Origin: Delphinus delphis | Lineage: Eukaryota > Chordata > Mammalia > Artiodactyla > Delphinidae | Assembly: GCF_949987515.2 (NCBI RefSeq) | Contig: NC_082694.2 | Span: 46,214,451-46,278,450, forward strand | Length of the DNA stretch: 64,000 nucleotides | Reading direction: 5' to 3' | Shown here: piece by piece, positions 37,263 to 49,000 of the stretch | How the letters are laid out: every line of letters begins with the position of its first letter | Numbering within the stretch: the stretch's first letter is position 1 | Notes under the pieces: generated by a model | The model's input: only the letters and a program-made list of their open reading frames with translations | Told to the model about the DNA's origin: nothing | Databases searched by the model: none | Position numbers and translations under genes: made by a program

Positions 37263-40200
37263 TAGGTTTCGGCCTGGGTTAGGGTACGGGGACGGTTTAG
37301 GGTCCAGGTAAGGGTACGACAACGCTTTAGGGGGAGCGTACGTGTGAGGGCGTGGGTTAGTGTTAGCGTGCGGGTTAGGATTAGGGGACGGGTGAGGGTC
37401 AGGCTGCGGGGAAGGGTTAGGGTTAGGGTTCGGGCTAGGGTTAGTGTTAGGGGACGGGGACGGTTTAGGGTCCAGGTGAGGGTACGACAACGCTTTAGGG
37501 GGAGCGTACGTGTGAGGGCGCGGGTTAGTGTTAGCGTACGGGTTAGGATTAGGGGACGGCTGAGGGTCAGGCTTCGGGGAAGGGTTAGGGTTAGGGTTCG
37601 GGCTAGGGTTAGGGGACGGGGACGGTGTAGGGTCCAGGTGAGGGTACGACAACTCTTTAGGGGGAGAGTACGTGTGAGGGCGCGGGTTAGTGTTAGCGTA
37701 CGGGTTAGGATTAGGGGACGCCTGAGGGTCAGGCTTCGGGGAAGGGTTAGGGTTAGGGTTCGGGCTAGGGTTAGGGTTAGGGGACGGGGACGGTTTAGTG
37801 TCCAGGTGAGGGTACGACAACGCTTTAGGGGGAGCGTACGTGTGAGGGCGCGGGTTAGTGTTAGCGTACGGGTTAGGATTAGGGGACGGGTGAGGGTCAG
37901 GCTTCGGGGAAGGGTTACGGTTAGGGTTCGGGCTAGGGTTAGGGTTAGGGGACGGGGACGGTTTAGGGTCCAGGTGAGGGTACGACAACGCTTTAGGGGG
38001 AGCGTACGTGTGAGGGCGCGGGTTAGTGTTAGCGTACGGGTTAGGATTAGGGGACGGGTGAGGGTCAGGCTTCGGGGAAGGGTTAGGGTTAGGGTTCGGG
38101 CTAGGGTTAGGGTTAGGGGACGGGGACGGTTTAGGGTCCAGGTGAGGGTACGACAACGCTTTAGTGGGAGCGTACGTGTGAGGGCGCGGGTTAGTGTTAG
38201 CGTACGGGTTAGGATTAGGGGACGGGTGAGGGTCAGGCTTCGGGGAAGTGTTAGGGTTAGGGTTCGGGCTAGGGTTAGGGTTAGGGGACGGGGACGGTTT
38301 AGGGTCCAGGTGAGGGTACGACAACGCTTTAGGGGGAGCGTACGTGTGAGGGCGCGGGTTCGTGTTAGCGTACGGGTTAGGATTATGGGACGGCTAAGGG
38401 TCAGGCTTCGGGGAAGGGTTAGGGTTAGGGTTCGGGCTAGGGTTAGGGTTAGGGGACGGGGACGGTTTAGGGTCCAGGTGAGGGTACGACAACGCTTTAG
38501 GGGGAGCGTACGTGTGAGGGCGCGGGTTAGTGTTAGCGTACGGGTTAGGATTAGGGGACGGGTGAGGGTCAGGCTTCGGGGAAGGGTTAGGGTTAGGGTT
38601 CCTGCTAGGGTTAGGGTTAGGGGACGGGGACGGTTTAGGGTCCAGGTGAGGGTACGACAACGCTTTAGGGGGAGCGTACGTGTGAGGGCGCGGGTTAGTG
38701 TTAGCGTACGGGTTAGGATTAGGGGACGGCTGAGGGTCAGGCTTCGGGGAAGGGTTAGGGTTGGGGTTCGGGCTAGGGTTAGGGTTAGGGGACGGGGACG
38801 GTTTAGGGTCCAGGTGAGGGTACGACAACGCTTTAGGGGGAGCGTACGTGTGAGGGCGCGGGTTAGTGTTAGCGTACGGGTTAGGATTATGGGACGGGTG
38901 AGGGTCAGGCTTCGGGGAAGGGTTAGGGTTAGGGTTCCGGCTAGGGTTAGGGTTAGGGGACGGGGACGGTTTAGGGTCCAGGTGAGGGTACGACAACGCT
39001 TTAGGGGGAGCGTACGTGTGAGGGCGCGAGTTAGTGTTAGCGTACGTGTTAGGATTAGGGGACGGCTGAGGGTCAGGCTTCGGGGAAGGGTTAGGGTTAG
39101 GGTTTGGCCTAGGGTTAGGGTTAGGGGACGGGGACGGTTTAGGGTCCAGGTGAGGGTACGACAACGCTTTCGGGGGAGCGTACGTGTGAGGGCGCGGGTT
39201 AGTGTTAGCGTACGGGTTAGGATTAGGGGACGGGTGAGGGTCAGGCTTCGGGGAAGGGTTAGGGTTAGGGTTCGGGCTAGGGTTAGGGTTAGGGGATGGG
39301 GACGGTTTAGGGTCCAGGTGAGGGTATGACAACTCTTTAGGGGGAGCGTACGTGTGAGGGCGCGGGTTAGTGTTAGCGTACGGGTTAGGATTAGGGGACG
39401 GGTGAGGGTCAGGCTTCGGGGAAGGGTTAGGGTTAGGGTTCGGGCTAGGGTTAGGGTTAGGGGACGGCGACGATTTAGGGTCCAGGTGTGGGTACGACAA
39501 CGCGTTAGGGGGAGCGTACGTGCGAGGGCGTGGGTTAGTGTTAGCGTACGGGTTAGGATTAGGGGACGGCTGAGGGTCAGGCTTCGGGGAAGGGTTAGGG
39601 TTAGGTTTCCGGCTAGGGTTAGGGTTAGGGGACGGGGACGGTTTAGGGTCCAGGTGAGGGTACGACAACGCTTTAGGGGGAGCGTACGTGTGAGGGCGCG
39701 GGTTAGTGTTAGCGTACGGGTTAGGATTAGGGGACGGCTGAGGGTCAGGCTTCGGGGAAGTGTTAGGGTTAGGGTTCGGGCAAGGTTTAGAGTTGGGGAA
39801 GGGGACAGTTTAGGGTCCAGGTGAGGGTACGACAACGATTTAGGGGGAGCGTACGTGTGAGGGCGCAGGTTAGTGGTAGCGTACGGGTTAGGATTAGGGG
39901 ACGGCTGAGGGTCAGGCTTCGGGGAAGGGTTAGCGTTAGGGTTTGGGCTAGGGTTAGGGTTAGGAGACTGGGACGGTTTAGGGTCCAGGTGAGGGTACGA
40001 AAACGCTTTAGGGGGAGCGTACGTGTGAGGGTGCGGGTTAGTGTTAGCGTACGTGTTAGGATTAGGGGACGGGTGAGTGTCAGGCTTCGGGGAAGGGTTA
40101 GGGTTAGGGTTCGGGCTAGGGTTAGGGTTAGGGGACGGGGACGGTTTAGGGTCCAGGTGAGGGTACGACAACGCTTTAGGGGGATCGTACGTGTGAGCGC

Positions 40201-43199
40201 GTGGTTAGTGTTAGCGTACGGGATACGATTAGGGCACGGCTGAGGGTCAGGCTTCGGGGAAGGGTTAGGTTTAGGGTTCGGGCTAGGGTTAGGGTTAGGG
40301 GACGGGGACGGTTTAGGGTCCAGGTGAGGGTACGACAACGCTTTAGGGGGAGCGTACGTGTGAGGGCGCGGGTTAGTGTTAGCGTACGGGTTAGGATTAG
40401 GGGACGGCTGAGGGTCAGGCTTTCAGGAAGGGTTAGGGTTAGGGTTCGGGCTAGGGTTAGGGTTAGGGGACGGGGACGGTTTAGGGTCCAGGTGAGGGTA
40501 CAACAACGGTTTAGGGGGAGTGTACGTGTCAGGGCGCGGGTTAGTGTTAGCGTATGGATAAGGATTAGGGGACGGCTGAGGGTCAGGCTTCGGGGAAGGG
40601 TTAGGGTTAGGGTTCGGGCTAGGGTTAGGGTTAGGGGACGGGGACGGTTTAGGGTCCAGGTGAGGGTACGACAACGCTTTAGGGGGAGCGTACGTGTGAG
40701 GGCGCGGGTTAGTGTTAGCGTACGGGTTAGGATTAGGGGACGGGTGAGAGTCAGGCTTCGGGGAAGGGTTAGGGTTAGGGTTCCGGCTAGGGTTAGGGTT
40801 AGGGGACGGGGACGGTTTAGGGTCCAGGTGAGGGTACGACAACGCTTTAGGGGGAGCGTACGTGTGAGGGCGTGGGTTAGTGTTAGCGTACGGGTTAGGA
40901 TTAGGGGACGGGTGAGGGTCAGGCTTCGGGGAAGCGTTAGGGTTAGGGTTCGGGCTAGGGTTAGGGTTAGGGGACGGGGACGGTTTAGGGTCCAGGTGAG
41001 GGTACGACAACGCGTTAGGGGGAGCGTACGTGTGAGGGCGCGGGTTAGTGTTAGCGTACGGGTTAGGATTAGGGGACGGGTGAGGTTCAGGCTTCGGGGA
41101 AGGGTTAGGGTTAGGGTTCGGGCTAGGGTTAGGGTTAGGGGACGGGGACGGTTTAGGGTCCAGGTGAGGGTACGACAACGCTTTAGGGGGAGCGTACGTG
41201 TGAGGGCGCGGGTTAGTGTTAGCGTACGGGTTAGGATTAGGGGACGGCTGAGGGTCAGGCTTCGGGGAAGGGTTAGGGTTAGGGTTCGGGCTAGGGTTAG
41301 GGTTAGGGGACGGGGACGGTTTAGGGTCCAGGTGAGGGTACGACAACGCTTTAGGGGGAGCGTAGGTGTGAGGGAGTGGGTTAGTGTTAGCGTACGGCTT
41401 AGGATTAGGGGACGGGTGAGGGTCAGGCTTCGGGGAAGGGTTAGGGTTAGGGTTCGGGCTAGGGTTAGGGTTAGGGGACGGGGACGGTTTAGGGTCCAGG
41501 GGAGGGTACGACAACGCTTCAGCGGGAGCATACGAGTGAGGACGCGGGTTAGTGTTAGCGTACGGGTCAGGATTAGGGGACGGGTGAGGGTCAGGCTTCG
41601 GTGAACGGTTAGGGTTAGGGTTCGGGCTAGGGTTAGGGTTAGGGGACGGGGACGGTTTAGGGTCCAGGTGAGGTTACGACAACGCTTTAGGGGGAGCGTA
41701 CGTGTGAGGGCGCGGGTTAGTGTTAGCATACGGGTTAGGATTAGGGGACGGCTGAGGGTCAGGCTTCGGGGAAGGGTTAGGTTTAGGGTTCGGGCTAGGG
41801 TTAGGGTTAGGGGACGGGGACGGTTTAGGGTCCAGGTGAGGGTACGACAACACTTTAGGGGGAGCGTACGTGTGAGGGCGCGGGTTAGTGTTCGCGTACG
41901 GGTTACGATTAGGGGACGGGTGAGGGTCAGGCTTCGGGGAAGGGTTAGGGTTAGGGTTCGGGCTAGGGTTAGGGTTAGGGGACGGGGACGGTTTAGGGTC
42001 CAGGTGAGGGTACGACAACGCTTTAGGGGGATCGTACGTGTGAGCGCGTGGTTAGTGTTAGCGTACGGGTTACGATTAGGGGACGGCTGAGGGTCAGGCT
42101 TCGGGGAAGGCTTAGGGTTAGGGTTCGGGCTAGGGTTAGGGTTAGGGGACGGGGACGGTTTAGGGTCCAGGTGAGGGTACGACAACGCTTTAGGGGGAGC
42201 GTACGTTTGAGGGCGCGGGTAAGTGTTAGCGTACGGGTTAGGATTAGGGGACAGCTGAGGGTCAGGCTTCGGGGAAGGGTTAGGGTTAGGGTTCGGGCTA
42301 GGGTTAGGGTTAGGGGACGAGGACGGTTTAGGGTCCAGGTGAGGGTATGACTACACTTTAGGAGGCGCGTACGTGTGAGGGCGCAGGTTAGTGTTAGCGT
42401 ACGGGTTAGGATTAGGGGACGGCTGAGGTTCAGGCTTCGGGGAAGTGTTAGGGTTCGGGTTCGGGCTAGGGATAGGGTTAGGGGACGGGGACGGTTTAGG
42501 GTCCAGGTGAGGGTACGATAACGCTTTAGGGGGAGCGTACATGTGAGGGCGCGGGTTAGTGTTAGCGTACGGGTTAGGATTAGGGGACGGCTGAGGGTCA
42601 GGCTTCGGGGAAGGGTTAAGGTTAGGGTTCGGGCTAGGGTTAGGGTTAGGGGACGGGGACGGTTTAGGGTCCAGGTGAGGGTACGACAAACCTTTAGGGG
42701 GAGCGTACGTGTGAGGGCGCGGGTTAATGTTAGCGTACGGGTTAGTATTAGGGGACGGGTGAGGGTTAGGCTTCGGGGAAGGGTTAGGGTTAGGGTTCGG
42801 GCTAGGGATAGGGGACGGGGACGGTTTAGGGTCCAGGTGAGGGTGCTACAACGCTTTAGGGGGAGCTTACGAGTGAAGGCGCGGGTTAGTGTTAGCGTAC
42901 GGGTTAGGATTAGGGGACGGCTGAGGGTCAGGCTTCGGGGAAGGGTTAGGGTTAGGGTTCGGGCTAGGGTTAGGGTTAGGGGACGGGGACGGTTTAGGGT
43001 CCAGGTGAGGGTACGACAACGCTTTAGGGGGAGCGTACGTGTGAGGGCGCGGGTTAGTGTTAGCGTACGGGTTAGGTTAGGGGACGGCTGAGGGTCAGGC
43101 TTCGGGGAAGGGTTAGGGTTAGGGTTCGGGCTAGGGTTAGGGTTGGGGACGGGGACGGTTTAGGGTCCAGGTGAGGGTATGAAAACGCTTTAGGGGGAG

Positions 43200-43670
43200 C
43201 GAACGTGTGAGGGCGCGGGTTAGTGTTAGCGTACGGGTTAGGATTAGGGGCCGGGTGAGGATCAGGCTTCGGGGAAGGGTTAGGGTTAGGGTTAAAGCTA
43301 GGGTTACGGGACGGGGACGGTTTAGGGTCCAGGTGAGGGTACGACAACGCTTTAGGGGGAGCATACGTGTGAGGGCGCGGGTTAGTGTTAGCGTACGGGT
43401 TAGGATTAGGGGACGGGTGACGGTCAGGCTTCGGTGAAGGGTTAGGGTTAGGGTTCGGGCTAGGGTTAGGTTTAGGGGACGGGGACGGTTTAGGGTCCAG
43501 GTGAGGGTACGACAACGCTTTAGGGGGAGCGTACGTGTGAGGGCGCGGGTTAGTGTTAGCGTACGGGTTAGGATTAGGGGCCGGGTGAGGGTCAGGCTTC
43601 GGGGAAGGGTTACGGTTAGGGTTAAAGCTAGGGTTACGGGACGGGGACGGTTTAGGGTCCAGGTGAGGGT
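43200..43670 (+). repeat. Local two-monomer duplication (330 bp)
   Basis: The rare form gttaaagcta, with gttacgggac after it, occurs at 43291 and 43621, 330 bp apart, which is two monomers minus one lost hexamer. It is among the strongest departures from the telomeric register in the window, since both ttaggg and ttcggg have become ttaaag-like there. Confidence 0.8.
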
Positions 43671-44829
43671 ACGACAACGCTTTAGGGGGAGCGTACGTGT
43701 GAGGGCGCGGGTTAGTGTTAGCGTACGGGTTAGGATTAGGGGACGGGTGAGGGTCAGGCTTCGGGAAAGGGTTAGGGTTAGGGTTCGGGCTAGGGTTAGG
43801 GTTAGGGGACGGGGACGGTTTAGGGTCCAGGTGAGGGTACGACAACGCTTTAGGGGGACCGTACGTGTGAGGGCGTGGATTAGTGTTAGCGTACGGGTTA
43901 GGATTACGGGACGGGTGAGGGTCAGGCTTCGGGGAAGGGTTAGGGTTAGGGTTCGGGCTAGGGTTAGGGTTAGTGGACGGGGACGGTTTAGGGTCCAGGT
44001 GAGGGTACGACAACGCTTTAGGGGGAGCGTACGTGTGAGGGCGCGGGTTACTGTTAGCGTACGGGTTAGGATTAGGGGACGTGTGAGGGTCAGGCTTCGG
44101 GGAAGGGTTAGGGTTAGGGTTCGGGCTAGGGTTAGGGTTAGGGGACGGGGACGGTTTAGGGTCCAGGTGAGGGTACGACAACGCTTTAGGGGGAGCGTAC
44201 GTGTGAGGGCGCTTGTTAGTGTTAGCGTACGGGTTAGGATTAGGGGACGGCTGAGTGTCAGGCTTCGGGGAAGGGTTAGGGTTAGGGTTCGGGCTAGGGT
44301 TAGGGTTAGGGGACGGGGACGGTTTAGGGTCCAGGTGAGGGTACAACAAAAGTTTAGGGGGAGCGTACGTGTGAGGGCGCGGGTTAGTGTTACCGTACGG
44401 GTTAGTATTAGGGGACGGGTGAGGGTTAGCTTCGGGGAAGGGTTAGGGTTAGGTTTCGGGCTAGGGTTAGGGGACGGGGATGGTTTAGGGTCCAGGTGAG
44501 GGAACGACAACGCTTTAGGGGGAGCGAACATGTGAGGGCGCGGGTTATTGTTAGCGTACGGGTTAGTATTAGGGGACGGGTGAGGGTCAGGCTTCGGGGA
44601 AGGGTTAGGGTTAGGGTTCGCGCTAGGGTTAGGGTTAGGGGACGGGGACGGTTTAGGGTCCAGGTGAGGGTACGACAACACTTTAGGGGGAGCGTACGTG
44701 TGAGGGCGCGGGTTAGTGTTAGCGTACGGGTTAGGATTAGGGGACGGGTGAGGGTCAGGCTTCGGGGAAGGGTTAGGGTTAGGGTTCGGGCTAGGGTTAG
44801 GGTTAGGGGACGGGGACGCTTTAGGGTCC

Positions 44830-45720
44830 AGGTGAGGGTACGATACGCTTTAGGGGGAGCGTACGTGTGAGGGCGCGGGTTAGTGTTATCGTACGGGTTA
44901 GGATTAGGGGACGGCTGAGGGTCAGGCTTTGGGGAAGGGTTAGGGTTAGGGTCCGGGCTAGGGTTAGGGTTAGGGGACTGGGACGGTTTAGGGTCCAGGT
45001 GAGGGTACGACAACGCTTTAGGGGGTGCGTACGTGTGAGGGCGCGGGTTAGTGTTAGCGTACGGGTTAGGATTAGGGGACGGGTGAGGGTCAGGTTTCGG
45101 GGAAGGGTTAGCGTTAGGGTTCGGGCTAGGGTTAGGGTTAGGGGACGGGGACGGTTTAGGGTCCAGGTGAGGGTACGACAACGCTTTAGGGGGAGCGTAC
45201 GTGTGAGGGCGCGGGTTAGTGTTAGCGTACGGGTTAGGATTAGGGGACGGCAGAGGGTCAGGCTTCGGGGAAGGGTTAGGGTTAGGGTTCGGGCTAGGGT
45301 TAGGGTTAGGGGACGGGGACGCTTTAGGGTCCAGGTGAGGGTACGACACGCTTTAGGGGGAGCGTACGTGTGAGGGCACGGGTTAGTGTTAGCGTACGGG
45401 TTACGATTAGGGGACGGCTGAGGGTCAGGCTTTGGGGAAGCGTTAGGGTTAGGGTCCGGGTTAGGGTTAGAGTTAGGGGACTGGGACGGTTTAGGGTCCA
45501 GGTGAGTGTACGACAACGCTTTAGGGGGAGCGTACGTGTGAGGGCGTGGGTTAGGGTTAGCGTACGGGTTAGGATTAGGGGACGGCTGAGGGTCAGGCTT
45601 CGGGGAAGGATTAGGGGTAGGGTTCGGGCTAGGGTTACGGTTAGGGGACGGGGACGGTTTAGGGTCCAGGTGAGGGTACGACAACGCTTTAGGGGGAGCG
45701 TGTGAGGGCACGTGTTAGTG
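44830..45720 (+). repeat. Local three-monomer duplication (503 bp)
   Basis: The shortened forms gtacgatacgc (about 44838) and gtacgacacgc (about 45341) are 503 bp apart. Both are followed by caggctttgggg, gtccggg and gactgggacgg forms. 503 is three monomers minus 1. A further monomer at about 45700 has lost part of hexamers 11-12 (gagcgtgtgag). It marks the approach to the second Y block. Confidence 0.75.
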
Positions 45721-46028
45721 TTAGCGTACGGGTTAGGATTAGGGGACGGGTTAGGGTCAGGCTTCGGGGAAGGGTTAGGGTTAGGGTTCGGGCTAGGGTT
45801 AGGGTTAGGGGACGGGAATGGTTTAAGGTCCAGGTGAGGGTACGACAACGCTTTAGGGGGAGCGTACGTGTGAGGACGCGAGTTAGTGTTAGCGTACGGG
45901 TTAGGATTAGGGGACGGCTGAGGGTCAGGCTTCGGGGAAGGGTTAGGGTTAAGGTTCGGGCTAGGGTTAGGGTTAGGGGACGGGGACCGTTTAGGGTCGA
46001 GGTGAGGGTACGACAACGCTTTAGGGGG

Positions 46029-49000
46029 AGCGTACGTGTGAGGGCGCGGGTTAGTGTTAGCGTACGGGTTAGGATTATGGGATGGGTGAGGGTCAGGCTT
46101 CGGGGAAGGTTTAGGGTTAGGGTTCGGGCTAGGGTTAGGGTTAGGGGACGGGGACGGTTTAGGGTCCAGGTGAGGGTATTACAACGCTTTAGGGGGAGCA
46201 TACGTGTGAGGGCGCGGGTTAGTGTTAGCGTACGGGTTAGGATTAGGGGACGGGTGAGGGTCAGGCTTCGGGGAAGGGTTAGGGTTAGGGTTCGGGCTAG
46301 GGTTAGGGTTAGGGGACGGGGACGGTTTAGGGTCCAGGTGAGGGTACGACAACGCTTTAGGGGGAGCGTACGTGTGAGGGGGCGGGTTAGTGTTAGCGTA
46401 CGGGTTAGGATTACGGGACGGGTGAGGGTCAGGCTTCGGGGAACGGTTAGGGTTAGGGTTCGGGCTAGGGTTAGGGTTAGGGGACGGGGACGGTTTAGGG
46501 TCCAGGTGAGGGTACGACAACGCTTTAGGGGGAGCGTACGTGTGAGGGCGCGTGTTAGTGTTAGCGTACGGGTTAGGATTAGGGGACGGGTGAGGGTCAG
46601 GCTTCAGGGAAGGCTTAGGGTTAGGGTTCGGGCTAGGGTTAGGGTTAGGGGACGGGGACGGTTTAGGGTGCAGGTGAGGGTACGACAACGCTTTAGGGGG
46701 AGCGTACGTGTGAGGGCGCGGGTTAGTGTTAGCGTACGGGTTAGGATTAGGGGACGGCTGAGGGTCAGGCTTCGGGGAAGGGTTAGGGTTAGGGTTCGGG
46801 CTAGTGTTAGGATTAGGGGACGGGGACGGTTTAGGGTCCAGGTGAGGGTACGACAACGCTTTAGGCGGAGCGTATGTGTGAGGGCGCAGGTTAGTGTTAG
46901 CGTACGGGTTAGGATTAGGGGACGGCTGAGGGTCAGGCTTTGGGGAAGGGTTAGGGTTAGGGTTCGGGCTAGGGTTAGGGTTAGGGGACGGGGACGGTTT
47001 AGGGTCCAGGTGAGGGTACGACAACGCTTTAGGGGGAGCGTACATGTGAGGGCGCGGGTTAGTGTTAGCGTACGGGTTAGGATTATGGGACGGGTGAGGG
47101 TCAGGCTTCGGGGAAGGGTTAGGGTTAGGGTTCGGGCTAGGGTTAGGGTTAGGGGACGGGGACGGTTTAGGGTCCAGGTGAGGGTACGACAACGCTTTAG
47201 GGGGAGCGTACGTGTGAGGGGGCGGGTTAGTGTTAGCGTACGGGTTAGGATTAGGGGACGGGTGAGGGTCAGGCTTCGGGGAACGGTTAGGGTTAGGGTT
47301 CGGGCTAGGGTTAGGGTTAGGGGACGGGGACCGTTTAGGGTCGAGGTGAGGGTACGACAACGCTTTAGGGGGAGCGTACGTGTGAGGGCGCGGGTTAGTG
47401 TTAGCGTACGGGTTAGGATTAGGGGACGGGTGAGGGTCAGGCTTCGGGGAAGGGTTAGGGTTAGGGTTCGGGCTAGGGTTAGGGTTAGGGGACCGGGACG
47501 GTTTAGGGTCCAGCTGAGTGTACGACAACGCTTTATGGGGCGCGTACGTGTGAGGGCGCAGGTTAGTGTTAGCGTACGGGTTAGGATTATGGGATGGGTG
47601 AGGGTCAGGCTTCGGGGAAGGTTTAGGGTTAGGGTTCGGGCTAGGGTTAGGGTTAGGGGACGGGGACGGTTTAGGGTCCAGGTGAGGGTATTACAACGCT
47701 TTAGGGGGAGCGTACGTGTGAGGGCGCAGGTTAGTGTTAGCGTACGGGTTAGGATTAGGGGACGGCTGAGGGTCAGGCTTCGGGGAAGGGTTAGGGTTAG
47801 GGTTCGGGCTAGGGTTAGGGTTAGGGGACGGGGACGGTTTAGGGTCCAGGTGAGGGTACGACAACGCTTTAGGGGGAGCGTACGTGTGAGGGGGCGGGTT
47901 AGTGTTAGCGTACGGGTTAGGATTACGGGACGGGTGAGGGTCAGTCTTCGGGGAACGGTTAGGGTTAGGGTTCGGGCTAGGGTTAGGGTTAGGGGACGGG
48001 GACGGTTTAGGGTCCAGGTGAGGGTACGACAACGCTTTAGGGGGAGCGTACGTGTGAGGGCGCGTGTTAGTGTTAGCGTACGGGTTAGGATTAGGGGACG
48101 GGTGAGGGTCAGGCTTCAGGGAAGGCTTAGGGTTAGGGTTCGGGCTAGGGTTAGGGTTAGGGGACGGGGACGGTTTAGGGTGCAGGTGAGGGTACGACAA
48201 CGCTTTAGGGGGAGCGTACGTGTGAGGGCGCGGGTTAGTGTTAGCGTACGGGTTAGGATTAGGGGACGGCTGAGGGTCAGGCTTCGGGGAAGGGTTAGGG
48301 TTAGGGTTCGGGCTAGTGTTAGGATTAGGGGACGGGGACGGTTTAGGGTCCAGGTGAGGGTACGACAACGCTTTAGGCGGAGCGTATGTGTGAGGGCGCA
48401 GGTTAGTGTTAGCGTACGGGTTAGGATTAGGGGACGGCTGAGGGTCAGGCTTTGGGGAAGTGTTAGTGTTAGGGTTCGGGCTAGGGTTAGGGTTAGGGGA
48501 CGGGGACGGTTTAGGGTCCAGGTGAGGGTACGACAACGCTTTAGGGGGAGCGTACATGTGAGGGCGCGGGTTAGTGTTAGCGTACGGGTTAGGATTAGGG
48601 GACGGGTGAGGGTCAGGCTTCGGGGAAGGGTTAGGGTTAGGGTTCGGGCTAGGGTTAGGGTTAGGGGACGGGGACGGTTTAGGGTCCAGGTGAGGGTACG
48701 ACAACGCTTTAGGGGGAGCGTACGTGTGAGGGGGCGGGTTAGTGTTAGCGTACGGGTTAGGATTAGGGGACGGGTGAGGGTCAGGCTTCGGGGAACGGTT
48801 AGGGTTAAGGTTCGGGCTAGGGTTAGGGTTAGGGGACGGGGACGGTTTAGGGTCCAGGTGAGGGTACGACAACGCTTTAGGGGGAGCGTACGTGTGAGGG
48901 CGCGTGTTAGTGTTAGCGTACGGGTTAGGATTAGGGGATGGGTGAGGGTCAGGCTTCAGGGAAGGCTTAGGGTTAGGGTTCGGGCTAGGGTTAGGGTTAG

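Larger units (their letters stand above)
33417..39310 (+). repeat. Tandem repeat of X plus T (3845-bp period)
   Basis: The X junction at about 33427 recurs at about 37272, the tagtggg form at about 34320 recurs at about 38165, and gacggctaagg at about 34546 recurs at about 38391. All three offsets are 3845 bp. The second unit, 37.26-39.31 kb, holds X followed by a six-monomer T copy, with gttcctgc about 38600, ggttgggg about 38762, gttccgg about 38936, gtttggcc about 39102, and gctttcgggg about 39167. Confidence 0.85.
39310..46030 (+). repeat. Mixed monomers without a long higher-order order
   Basis: I see no block longer than a few monomers shared with the rest of the window. A gggggatcgtacg/gtgagcgcgtgg pair of variants occurs at about 40181 and 42028 (1847 bp apart, 11 monomers minus 1). 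Other private forms include gactacactttagg (about 42350), gacaaaccttt (about 42686) and caacaaaagttt (about 44344). Everything is still in 168-bp monomers. I see no gene, transposon or unique spacer. Confidence 0.7.

Noticed and set aside
33417..38324. A - strand open frame of about 1,635 codons, Leu-Thr rich, with overlapping Pro-Asn-Ser frames that look like a low-complexity cell-wall or collagen-like protein
   Set aside because: Two of the three - frames of ccctaa lack stops (cct-aac and cta-acc), so any such array gives these. Both overlap each other and the + frame throughout, and the composition follows the satellite consensus exactly.
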